DNA of 64,000 nt from positions 62,001-126,000 of the forward strand of contig NZ_JACHVQ010000001.1 in assembly GCF_014190805.1 (NCBI RefSeq), given 5' to 3'. Origin of the DNA: Flexivirga oryzae (GTDB taxonomy: Bacteria > Actinomycetota > Actinomycetes > Actinomycetales > Dermatophilaceae). This document shows, in pieces, positions 43,783 to 50,081 of the stretch (its first letter is position 1; each line of letters starts with the position of its first letter). The notes beneath the pieces are model-generated. The model saw only the letters and a list, made by a program, of their open reading frames with translations. It ran no database searches and had not been told where the DNA came from. The translations under genes and the position numbers were made by a program.

Positions 43783-44059
43783 GGTGGCCGAGCGCTGCCC
43801 TGAGTAGCGTGCGAGGTACGAGCGCGTGTCGAAGGGTAGGTCCCGGGGGACTGGGCGGTGGCCGAGCGCCGCCCTGAGTAGCGTGCGAGGTACGAGCGCG
43901 CCTATCGAAGGGTAGGTTCGGGGGACTGGGCGGTGGCCGAGCGCCGCCCTGAGTAGCGTGCGAGGTACGAGCGCGCGAATCGAAGGGTAGGTCCGACTGG
44001 GCGGTGGCCGAGTAGGTCCGGGGGAGCGAAGCGGAGGAGGACCGTATCGAGGTCCCCGC
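43783..44059. repeat. Intergenic repeat family 1: three 71-75 bp direct repeats plus a variant
   Basis: Copies start at 43783, 43857 and 43932, each beginning GGTGGCCGAGCG, containing CCTGAGTAGCGTGCGAGGTA then CGAGCGCG, and ending near GAAGGGTAGGT. A shorter variant at 44003-44059 reads GGTGGCCGAGTAGGTCC through CCGTATCGAGGTC. The spacer between the DUF3311 gene and the GIY-YIG gene is made of these. An open frame on the minus strand here is only a translation of the repeats. Confidence 0.9.
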
Positions 44060-44064
44060 ACCCG

Positions 44065-44346
44065 CTACTTCCGTCGCTTCTTCGCCAACCCCGGCGACAG
44101 CTCGAATCTCCCGTCGATCAACGCTTCACGTTTGGCATGGCTCCACCCGTGGAGCTTGCGCTCGAGTGCGTATGCCGTTTGGATGTCGGATGATTCGAGG
44201 CACCACACGAGTTCGACCGGCATTCGACGCTTGGTGTATGCCGATCCGAGACCCGAGTAGTGCTGCGTCATACGGAGATCGAGGTCGCGCGTGCTGCCGA
44301 CGTAGTAGGTGCCGTCATTGCAGCGCAGGATGTATGTCCAAGCCAT
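44065..44346 (-). CDS. GIY-YIG nuclease-superfamily small protein
   Basis: The 93-residue protein starts MAWTYILRCNDGTYYVGSTR, with the GIY-YIG-type pair YIL and YVG, and continues with the conserved YTKRRMPVELVW and ALERKLHGWSHAKREALI. Stand-alone domains of this UPF0213 type are common and their role is unknown. It starts at the ATG at 44346, and repeat arrays flank it on both sides. Confidence 0.88.
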   Translation of the reverse strand: MAWTYILRCNDGTYYVGSTRDLDLRMTQHYSGLGSAYTKRRMPVELVWCLESSDIQTAYALERKLHGWSHAKREALIDGRFELSPGLAKKRRK

Positions 44347-44456
44347 CGGGCGAGCATGTGTCCGCGTCCGAGTGGTTGGCGATGAGCGGATGCCGTGGAT
44401 GTGGACGACGCGCAGCAGTTCGGTGGGATGGGGAGCAAGCCCGTGGTTCGCGCGCG

Positions 44457-44693
44457 ACCTCGATACGCGGATTCCCCCGCTTCGCTCCTCCATCCGCTAC
44501 TCGGCCACCGCAGGTGCGGTGGTTGAGCCGCCGGGGGAGCGAAGCGGAGGAGGCGAGTCGAAACCCCCGCCGCAGTATGGGTCGGGACTAGGACACCGCA
44601 GTGTGCGTCGTGATTCGGCCGCCGCAGGTGCGGTGGTTGAGCCGCCGGGGGAGCGAAGCGGAGGAGGCGTGTCGAAACCCCCGCCGCCGGCAG
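44457..44693. repeat. Repeat array upstream of the GIY-YIG gene
   Basis: One inverted family 1 unit (GACCTCGATACGCGG to CTACTCGGCCACCGC) lies at 44457-44510, followed by two direct copies of a related unit that contains GGTGGTTGAGCCGCCGGGGG then AGCGAAGCGGAGGAGGCG and GTCGAAACCCCC (about 44516-44570 and 44630-44685). The array stops 1-2 bp before the stop codon of the DUF2231 gene. Confidence 0.85.
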
Positions 44694-44694
44694 G

Positions 44695-45135
44695 TCAGCC
44701 CCACGTCGCGTGTGCGCCGGCGTCACCGGCACGCACCACGGCGACGATCGTGACCGCCGGTATGCCGAGGCGCGCCCAGCGGGCGCTGAGGGTGGCGCCG
44801 TACCTGCGCCATACCCAGTTACCCAGTGCCACGACGGTCAGCGCGATGCTCCACGGGAGGATCTGGTCGGCGAGCTGTTCGTGGCGTTGCAGCAGCGGAT
44901 TCCCTGCAGTCCCACCGAGTTGGTCCGCGAGGGCGTGCCCGGCGGCCACGGTGACGGGCACGAGTGCGGTGCACAATGCGGCCAGCAACGTCGGCACGAT
45001 CCCGAGCCGGGCTCGCGCAGCGGGCCAGACCGAGTGGAGGATGGTGCAGATGGCAGCGAGCGGCAGCAGGACGACAGCCGCGTGCACCAGCAGTGGGTGC
45101 GCGGGCAGGCCGCCGATCTCGTAGGCAGTGTGCAT
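44695..45135 (-). CDS. DUF2231-type membrane protein
   Basis: The 146-residue protein has four hydrophobic helices and the DUF2231 opening GGLPAHPLLVHAAVVLLPLA. Such proteins may be haem- or redox-related membrane proteins, but no function is established that I can use here. It is divergent from an ECF sigma gene. A repeat array directly abuts its stop codon. Confidence 0.8.
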   Translation of the reverse strand: MHTAYEIGGLPAHPLLVHAAVVLLPLAAICTILHSVWPAARARLGIVPTLLAALCTALVPVTVAAGHALADQLGGTAGNPLLQRHEQLADQILPWSIALTVVALGNWVWRRYGATLSARWARLGIPAVTIVAVVRAGDAGAHATWG

Positions 45136-45161
45136 GCCGGTGACACGGTGTGCGGGCTTCG

Positions 45162-45179
45162 ACGGTTCGATTGAACCGT
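45162..45179. promoter_or_regulatory. Inverted repeat in the DUF2231/sigma divergent gap
   Basis: ACGGTTC and GAACCGT form a perfect 7-bp inverted repeat with spacer GATT in the 81-bp gap between the divergent starts. It is a candidate operator or overlapping promoter element. Confidence 0.4.
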
Positions 45180-45216
45180 TTGCGCCGCTGTTGCGTGTCA
45201 GCGGACGGAGGTGGTG

Positions 45217-45726
45217 ATGGTCACGGACCCGGGCGTGCTCGACCAGCTGCACCGCGATCACGCGAATGCGTTGTGGGCGTATGTCGTCCGGCTGACCGGC
45301 GATCGCACGTTCGCGCAGGACGTCGTGCAGGAGACGATGCTGCGCGCGTGGCGTGAGGGGATCACCGACGAGACGGACACCCACGCGACGTCGGCCCGGG
45401 CGTGGCTGTTCACCGTCGCGCGACGATTGGTGATCGACGAGTCGCGGTCCGCGCGGCATCGCCGGGAGGTGATCGCGGACGAGTTGCCCGAGCAGCGGAC
45501 CGGTGACCAGGTGGACGCCGTCTTCGACGCCGCGATGATCGTCGACGCACTCGCGTCCTTGAGCCCGTCGCACCGCGAGGTCGTCGTCCGTGCCTATTAC
45601 GGCCGCGCGACGGTCACCGAGATCGCCGAGGACCTCGGCGTGCCGCCGGGAACCGTGAAATCGCGCATGCACTACGGGATGCGCGCGCTGCGGTTGGCGC
45701 TGCAGGAGAGAGGGGTGACGCGATGA
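45217..45726 (+). CDS. ECF RNA polymerase sigma factor (SigK-like)
   Basis: The 169-residue sigma factor has region 2 (LWAYVVRLTGDRTFAQDVVQ, ETMLRAWREG) and region 4 (SPSHREVVVRAYYGRATVTE, IAEDLGVPPGTVKSRMHYGM). It is followed, with a 4-bp overlap, by an RskA-like anti-sigma gene, so it belongs to the SigK/SigL-like group controlled by a membrane anti-sigma factor. GGAGG at 45207-45211 supports the ATG at 45217; GTG codons at 45211 and 45214 are alternatives. Confidence 0.9.
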   Translation: MVTDPGVLDQLHRDHANALWAYVVRLTGDRTFAQDVVQETMLRAWREGITDETDTHATSARAWLFTVARRLVIDESRSARHRREVIADELPEQRTGDQVDAVFDAAMIVDALASLSPSHREVVVRAYYGRATVTEIAEDLGVPPGTVKSRMHYGMRALRLALQERGVTR

Positions 45727-46412
45727 ACGACACACACGACGAGTTCGCCGACTGGGATGCGGCATACGTACTCGGTGCGCTGTCGACCGCCGACCGGGCT
45801 GCCTACGAGCAGCACCTGAACGGTTGCCCCGAATGTGCGCAGGCGGTGCGCGGGTTGGCCGTCATACCGGGCCTGCTCGGGAAGGTGCCGCCGGAGGACG
45901 TGCCCGGCGAGGCGGTCGATCCGCTGCCCGCCGACCTGCTGGCGCGCACCCGGCAGGCGGCGCAGGGCGAGGTCACGCAGCTGCGTCGCCGGCACCGGCG
46001 GCTCGTGTCGCTGGTGGCCGTGGCGGCGTCGGTCGTCCTGCTGATCGGCGGGCTCGGCGTCGGCGCGGTCCTGTGGTCCCAGCGCGACACCGCACCCGGC
46101 GTCGCCGTCGTGATGCACCAGGTCGAGGCGAACCCACTGCGTGCCAGCATTCACCTGCAGGACCGGGCATGGGGGACCGAGATCGAGATGAAGTGCACCT
46201 ACACGTCGTCGGCAGGGTGGGGCGGCCGCGAGGTCTATGCGTTGTATGTCGTCGACGACGCCGGCCGGGCGACGTCCGTCTCGACCTGGGCGGCGGCTCC
46301 GGGCTCGACGTCCGAGCTGACCGCGGCGACCGCCGTACCCAGGGCGCAGATCGCGCACCTGCAGGTCCGCACCGCCGCAGGCAAGATCCTGCTGACCGCC
46401 AACCCGGATTGA
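45723..46412 (+). CDS. Membrane anti-sigma factor, RskA type
   Basis: The 229-residue protein has an N-terminal zinc-finger-like anti-sigma domain (YEQHLNGCPECAQAVRGLAV), one membrane helix (LVSLVAVAASVVLLIGGLGV at about 97-116) and an extracellular RskA-C domain. It would hold the sigma factor until proteolysis. The order sigma, anti-sigma, secreted lipoprotein suggests one operon. Confidence 0.88.
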   Translation: MNDTHDEFADWDAAYVLGALSTADRAAYEQHLNGCPECAQAVRGLAVIPGLLGKVPPEDVPGEAVDPLPADLLARTRQAAQGEVTQLRRRHRRLVSLVAVAASVVLLIGGLGVGAVLWSQRDTAPGVAVVMHQVEANPLRASIHLQDRAWGTEIEMKCTYTSSAGWGGREVYALYVVDDAGRATSVSTWAAAPGSTSELTAATAVPRAQIAHLQVRTAAGKILLTANPD

Positions 46413-46471
46413 ACCATCCGCCAACGATTTTCGTGTCGTCACTACAGACACGGAATCGGAGAGAGGCAACA

Positions 46472-47014
46472 ATGATGCGTTCGACACGAAGCCTCGCTGG
46501 GGTCGGTGCGGCGGTCCTGGTGGCTGCGCTGACGGCCTGTGGTTCGAGTGGGTCGTCGGGTGGCGAGACCCCCGCCGCGTCGTCCGGCGCTGCGACGCCA
46601 GGGGCCGGCGCTGCGACCCTCAGCCTGGTCAAGACGTCGCTGGGGTCCGTGGTGGCCGGACCGGACGGGCGCACCGTCTACATGTACGACAAGGACACCA
46701 AAGGATCCGGCAAGAGCTCCTGCACCGGTCCGTGCCTGACCGCCTGGCCACCGGTCACCGCGACCGGCACACCGAAGACGTCCGGCATCAGCGGCACGGT
46801 CGGCACGATCACCACTGCCGATGGCAAGAAGCAGGTCACCCTCGGCGGCTGGCCGCTCTACTACTACGCCGGTGACGGTGCTGCCGGAGACGTGAACGGT
46901 CAGGGAAGCCAAGGTATTTGGTGGGCGCTGACCGCGAAAGGAGTGAAGGTGACCGCGTCGCCATCCGCGGCCGGTGCGGCCGGTGGTTACGGCAACCAGG
47001 GTCGGTTCTACTGA
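46472..47014 (+). CDS. Secreted lipoprotein with COG4315-type repeats
   Basis: The 180-residue protein has a signal and lipobox (LTACGSSG), a Ser/Gly/Ala linker and a C-terminal region made of the secreted-repeat family: LGSVVAGPDGRTVYMYDKDT, CTGPCLTAWPP and GGWPLYYYAGDGAAGDVNGQ. Function is unknown; members are often linked to envelope-stress sigma operons, as here. GAGAGG precedes the ATG at 46472. Confidence 0.85.
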   Translation: MMRSTRSLAGVGAAVLVAALTACGSSGSSGGETPAASSGAATPGAGAATLSLVKTSLGSVVAGPDGRTVYMYDKDTKGSGKSSCTGPCLTAWPPVTATGTPKTSGISGTVGTITTADGKKQVTLGGWPLYYYAGDGAAGDVNGQGSQGIWWALTAKGVKVTASPSAAGAAGGYGNQGRFY

Positions 47015-47023
47015 GTCTCCGGT

Positions 47024-47057
47024 ATGCCGATCGCGGCGTATATCACGCGATCGGCAT
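47024..47057 (+). terminator. Hairpin terminator after the lipoprotein gene
   Basis: ATGCCGATCGCG at 47024-47035 pairs perfectly with CGCGATCGGCAT at 47046-47057 around a 10-base loop, 9 bp after the stop codon. Confidence 0.75.
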
Positions 47058-47132
47058 CACGTTGTTGGGACGATGCCACCTTCGACGTTGCTGACGGCGG
47101 CAGCCAGCGCCTAGGGCTCGGCCACCGACGGC

Positions 47133-47312
47133 CTAGCTTGCTCGACGTGGTTCTTGCTTGTCGACCTCACCCGGTATGTGCAACTCGGCCAGGCGGCGCA
47201 CAGCAGGATCGACCGGCTCGTGGGTGCGTTCGAGATCTTTCACCAGAGCCCGTGCCATCCGAATTTCGCTGGCATGCACCACGAACGGTTTCCGTTCTGC
47301 AGGTATGGTCAT
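47133..47312 (-). CDS. 59-residue hypothetical protein
   Basis: The frame begins MTIPAERKPFVVHASEIRMA and is a short, charged, probably helical soluble protein. Its ATG overlaps the stop of the gene at 47309-47677 by 4 bp (ATGA), good evidence for a coupled pair. I do not recognise a family. Confidence 0.6.
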   Translation of the reverse strand: MTIPAERKPFVVHASEIRMARALVKDLERTHEPVDPAVRRLAELHIPGEVDKQEPRRAS

Positions 47313-47677
47313 TGATCGCCCTCCGATTGTTGGGTGCTTCCAGTATCGTCGGGATCATTCTCGACGTCCACAGCGAGCGTTTCGTTCTCGGCCGGCAGGC
47401 TCCCCGCAACACCCTGAACGCGGTGCGTAAGGATGCGACGCGCAAGTATCCGGTCTTCTTGGCTGCCGAGGTCGGATTCGACGAGACTTGCCAGTAAGTC
47501 TTCGCCGATTCGCCATTGAGTGGGATCCACGCTCTGGAGCAGTCCGACTGCGACTGTCAACCGCTCTCTCCACTCGCTTCGTCCGTTCTGGCGTAGCGCC
47601 CGCAATGCCACGAGCGCTGGGATACCAGATCCGACAAGTGCTCCGGAGAAGACAATTCCAAGGTGGATCCAAGTCAT
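47309..47677 (-). CDS. Hypothetical single-pass membrane protein
   Basis: The 122-residue protein starts MTWIHLGIVFSGALVGSGIP, giving an N-terminal membrane segment, then a basic region (RQNGRSEWRERLTVAVGLLQ) and an acidic tail. GGGAG precedes the ATG. It heads a coupled two-gene unit. The base composition is less GC-rich than its neighbours, which hints at recent acquisition. No family is recognised. Confidence 0.6.
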   Translation of the reverse strand: MTWIHLGIVFSGALVGSGIPALVALRALRQNGRSEWRERLTVAVGLLQSVDPTQWRIGEDLLASLVESDLGSQEDRILARRILTHRVQGVAGSLPAENETLAVDVENDPDDTGSTQQSEGDQ

Positions 47678-47828
47678 CGCGGCGCTCTCCCGTCCATTCG
47701 GGAGATGCTGCAACGACCGACCTATGTTGCTGCTGGCTGCGTTGGCGGGCTGTGGACTGAGTGGCCGAGTTGGGTGGGCTGTGGAAGGGTGTTGGGCCGA
47801 CCGGTCGCTCGTTGGGCTACCGGACGAT

Positions 47829-47893
47829 CGTTGAGCCCAGTCGATCGTTGAGCTCGTCGAAACGCGATGTCACCTCGACAGGCTCGGCCACCA
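47829..47893. repeat. Diverged repeat-like segment in the 47678-47971 gap
   Basis: GTTGAGCTCGTCGAAACGCG and ACCTCGACAGGCTCGGCCACC resemble the ends of family 1 elements (TCGAAAC/GGTGGCCGAG) in inverted order. Apart from this and the sodN terminator, no gene is visible between 47678 and 47971. Confidence 0.4.
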
Positions 47894-47916
47894 CCGCCTC
47901 GACATTCGAAAGGCGA

Positions 47917-47950
47917 AAGGCGCCGAACCCCACCCGGGGTCCGGCGCCTT
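47917..47950 (-). terminator. Hairpin terminator of sodN
   Basis: AAGGCGCCG at 47917-47925 pairs with CGGCGCCTT at 47942-47950, and ACCCC/GGGGT continues the stem. It lies 22 bp past the sodN stop in the minus-strand direction. Confidence 0.8.
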
Positions 47951-47971
47951 CGTCAGGCGTGAAGACGAGGC

Positions 47972-48376
47972 TCAGGCCTTCTTGGTCTCCCAGAAGATCT
48001 TGGCGATCTCGTCGATCTTGGCCAGCAGCTCGTCCGCGGTCGCGACGTCCCACGAGGCCTTGGTGCCGCCGGCGCCGGCGAGCTTGGTGGCCTCGTTGAC
48101 CAGGGTGTGCAGCTGCGGGTACTTCTCGAAGTGCGGTGGCTTGAAGTAGTCGGTCCACAGCACCCACAGGTGGTGCTTGACCAGCTCGGAGCGCTGCTCC
48201 TTGATGATCGCCGCGCGGATCTTGAAGTCGATGTCGTCGGGCTTGTCGGCGACCTTCTGCAGGATGGCCTTGACCGACTCGGCCTCGATGCGAGCCTGGG
48301 CGGGGTCGTAGACGCCGCACGGCAGGTCGCAGTGTGCGCTGACCTCGATCGTGGGGGCGAAGATTCGGCGAAGCAT
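47972..48376 (-). CDS. sodN: Nickel superoxide dismutase precursor
   Basis: The 134-residue precursor has a 14-residue N-terminal propeptide, then HCDLPCGVYDP, the nickel hook with His1, Cys2 and Cys6 of the mature enzyme. The rest is the four-helix bundle (KHHLWVLWTDYFKPPHFEKY). It converts superoxide to hydrogen peroxide and oxygen. The protease SodX, which cleaves the propeptide, is encoded at 49785-50081 rather than next door. GGAAGGA precedes the ATG. A SoxR-like box lies upstream. Confidence 0.95.
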   Translation of the reverse strand: MLRRIFAPTIEVSAHCDLPCGVYDPAQARIEAESVKAILQKVADKPDDIDFKIRAAIIKEQRSELVKHHLWVLWTDYFKPPHFEKYPQLHTLVNEATKLAGAGGTKASWDVATADELLAKIDEIAKIFWETKKA

Positions 48377-48423
48377 GTGTTGTCCTTCCGTCGGTTGCAT
48401 CGGACGTATGACGGGAGCTTGTC

Positions 48424-48443
48424 ACCTCAAGCGGGCTTGAGGT
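48424..48443 (-). promoter_or_regulatory. SoxR-like operator in the sodN promoter
   Basis: ACCTCAAGCGGGCTTGAGGT is a perfect 9-bp inverted repeat with spacer GG. Its 18-bp core CCTCAAG-N4-CTTGAGG equals the SoxR box consensus. Read towards sodN, a TTGACC (-35) overlaps the box and the -10 position follows after 19 bp, the long spacer typical of MerR/SoxR-activated promoters; the hexamer there (CAAGCT) is weak. The box ends 47 bp before the sodN start. Confidence 0.65.
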
Positions 48444-48567
48444 CAACGGGTGCCAGGCCGGGCGACCGGGCTTTCACTCCTTGCATCTGAACCTACTCGG
48501 GTGCGGCGCGGCGATCGAACCCGCCCACCACATTGCGAGACCGTCGCAGGTGTGCTGCCGGGTCCTC

Positions 48568-48996
48568 TCAGCCGGCCTCGGAAACATCCGGCACGACGAT
48601 CCTGCCGATCTCGCCGGGGTTCCAGCAGACCTCCCACCGGAAGCCGTCGGGATCGGCGAAATAGCCCGAGTAGCCTCCCCATACCCGATCCTCGGCGGGC
48701 GTAACCTCGGCGCCCGCCGTCTCGGCCTCGGCCAGCACGGCGTCGACGGCGGCCCGGTCGACCACGTTGTGCGCCAGCGTCACCGGGGGTATGCCGGCCG
48801 CCGGCCGCCCGCCGACCTCCTCGGCGAACGCGTCGGCCTGCCACAGCGACAGCACGAGGCGCTCGCCCACCTGGATCATGATGACCTCGTGGCCGTCCTC
48901 GAACGCCGGCTGCCAGCCGAGCCCGTCGACGTAAAAGCCGCGCGTGCGACCGATGTCGGCGACGGCGAGCGTGATGAACGTGACCCGTGGTTCCAT
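48568..48996 (-). CDS. VOC/glyoxalase-family protein
   Basis: The 142-residue protein has two beta-alpha-beta-beta-beta modules of the vicinal oxygen chelate superfamily: ITLAVADIGRTRGFYVDGLG and WGGYSGYFADPDGFRWEVCW. Start is the ATG at 48996 following a likely leaderless or weak site. The exact role (resistance, isomerase or dioxygenase) cannot be told. It stands between sodN and the decayed toxin locus. Confidence 0.85.
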   Translation of the reverse strand: MEPRVTFITLAVADIGRTRGFYVDGLGWQPAFEDGHEVIMIQVGERLVLSLWQADAFAEEVGGRPAAGIPPVTLAHNVVDRAAVDAVLAEAETAGAEVTPAEDRVWGGYSGYFADPDGFRWEVCWNPGEIGRIVVPDVSEAG

Positions 48997-49030
48997 GCGG
49001 ACAGTCAACCAGCGACCGGCGACAGCAGGG

Positions 49031-49098
49031 GAGTGTCGGCCGTCAATGGTGAGGTATGCCGTCAGCGGGGAGCGGCAGAGCACGACGCCCGCCGCATG
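49031..49098. repeat. Partial copy of the sodX 3' end and hairpin repeat arm
   Basis: The segment GTCAATGGTGAGGTATGCCG followed by TCAGCGGGG matches 49765-49793 at 28 of 29 bases, then continues with weaker similarity (CAGAGCACGACGCC against AACAGCACGACCCC). In copy 2 these bases are the stop codon and last codons of sodX. The left side also shares the right arm of repeat family 2. The two copies flank the toxin-antitoxin segment as direct repeats. Confidence 0.7.
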
Positions 49099-49114
49099 CA
49101 CGACTGGCCCGGAG

Positions 49115-49447
49115 TCAGGTGGTGTGCAGGTACTCCTCGAGTGCGCGACGCACCACTGCGGCTTCGCCGACGCCCTCCGATTTCGCCCGCTCTATGAGGG
49201 CGGCTTTCACCTTTGCGGGAACTCGGGCATTCACCGTCGGCGATACGGTGCCAGGTGCGGACAGCGAGGGCCTACCCATCACGGCCTTGATCCGCCGTGT
49301 TCGTTCGGCTAGCTCCTCATCGGTGGCGGCCAAATCTGCTTCGGTCATTCGCGACCCGTCGGGGTTGGTGAAGCCATGCTCGTCGTGGTCGAGGTCGATG
49401 TCTCCGTCGTCGATGAATTCCAGGTCCTCCAGATCCTTGGGGTCCAT
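49115..49447 (-). CDS. Ribbon-helix-helix-type antitoxin
   Basis: The 110-residue protein has an acidic N-terminus (MDPKDLEDLEFIDDGDIDLD) and a C-terminal RHH/CopG-like segment (VNARVPAKVKAALIERAKSE, then GVGEAAVVRRALEEYL). It fits an antitoxin following a small toxin gene. The ATG at 49447 is used because the upstream in-frame extension is the truncated toxin start (see 49449-49630). The stop is within 20 bp of the repeat at 49031-49098. Confidence 0.7.
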   Translation of the reverse strand: MDPKDLEDLEFIDDGDIDLDHDEHGFTNPDGSRMTEADLAATDEELAERTRRIKAVMGRPSLSAPGTVSPTVNARVPAKVKAALIERAKSEGVGEAAVVRRALEEYLHTT

Positions 49448-49448
49448 T

Positions 49449-49630
49449 TCAGCCACCTTCCTTGGAGTTGAGCGCCGTTGGAAACACGTGCTTGACGAGG
49501 ACGATTCTCTTTGGTTGATCGTGCCGTCGTCCTCGACCGTTTGTACCGGCGTGGTATTCCGGATGACGTACAGTGCTCGACCTTTCGCGATGCGATGTCT
49601 CCGAGACGACTGCGTGAACTTCAGCCGCAT
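49449..49630 (-). pseudogene. Remnant of a small toxin gene upstream of the antitoxin
   Basis: An ATG at 49630 opens MRLKFTQSSRRHRIAKGRAL then YVIRNTTPVQTVED, the start of a small toxin-like protein. A second frame holds the probable end, RIVLVKHVFPTALNSKEGG, stopping one base before the antitoxin ATG as a coupled toxin gene would. The two halves are in different frames and the middle strand of the protein (about 20-25 residues by my recollection of related proteins) is missing, so an internal deletion with frameshift is likely. The first frame now runs on into the antitoxin. Confidence 0.6.
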
Positions 49631-49707
49631 GACTTAATTGTGACACAAGTACGAGTTCATGTCACCCGTCACTCACGTCAGCTTCACGATGGCCGGTGCA
49701 TCGCCCA

Positions 49708-49774
49708 TTGACGCTCGAAACACCCGCTGACCCCGAAATTGCGGGGTCAACGGGCGTTTCGGCCGTCAACGGTG
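49708..49774. repeat. Long-hairpin repeat family 2, copy B
   Basis: TTGACGCTCGAAACACCCGC to GGGGTCAACGGGCGTTTCGG and CCGTCAACGG form a near-perfect stem of roughly 28-30 bp with a loop GAAATTGC. It closely matches copy A at 19970-20036 and lies 10 bp past the sodX stop, so it may also act as a terminator. Confidence 0.8.
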
Positions 49775-49784
49775 AGGTATGCCG

Positions 49785-50081
49785 TCAGCGGGGCAGGCGC
49801 AACAGCACGACCCCCAGCACATCCCGTGTAGGTATGGCGCCGACCAGCCACGAGTCCACGCCCTCGGCCGGGTTGTCGCGCTCTACCCACCAACCGTCCT
49901 CCTCGGCCCGCGTGACCCGCTTGACCGCGACCGGCCGGGGGCCGTCCGGGCCGTCGGGGAGCCGGACGACGTGCGCCCGCCCGACACGCGGGCGCACGCC
50001 ATACAGCACCAGGAGGCGATCGCCGTCCACATAGGTCGGCTCCATCGACCGCCCGCGGACGATCGCGAAACCGAGCTTCAC
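49785..50081 (-). CDS. sodX: Nickel superoxide dismutase maturation protease
   Basis: The 98-residue S24/S26-type peptidase has the catalytic serine in VRGRSMEPTYVDGDRLLV and the lysine in RPVAVKRVTR, with ERDNPAEGVDSW and GVVLLRLPR at the end. SodX removes the SodN propeptide so that the new N-terminal histidine can bind nickel. The GTG at 50081 overlaps the stop of the amino-acid ABC ATPase gene by 4 bp, an unexpected operon partner, while sodN is 1.4 kb away. Confidence 0.88.
   Translation of the reverse strand: MKLGFAIVRGRSMEPTYVDGDRLLVLYGVRPRVGRAHVVRLPDGPDGPRPVAVKRVTRAEEDGWWVERDNPAEGVDSWLVGAIPTRDVLGVVLLRLPR

Noticed and set aside
43783..44059. Direct repeats considered as a CRISPR array
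   Set aside because: Units of 71-75 bp follow each other without unique spacers of constant length and no cas gene is near.
43699..44061. A 120-codon minus-strand frame with internal peptide repeats
   Set aside because: The peptide repeats are only the translation of the 71-75 bp DNA repeats; there is no ribosome site or known domain.
48470..48560. A tRNA-like stretch containing GATCGAACCCGC
   Set aside because: The T-arm-like piece is not accompanied by an acceptor stem, anticodon arm or CCA-compatible end.
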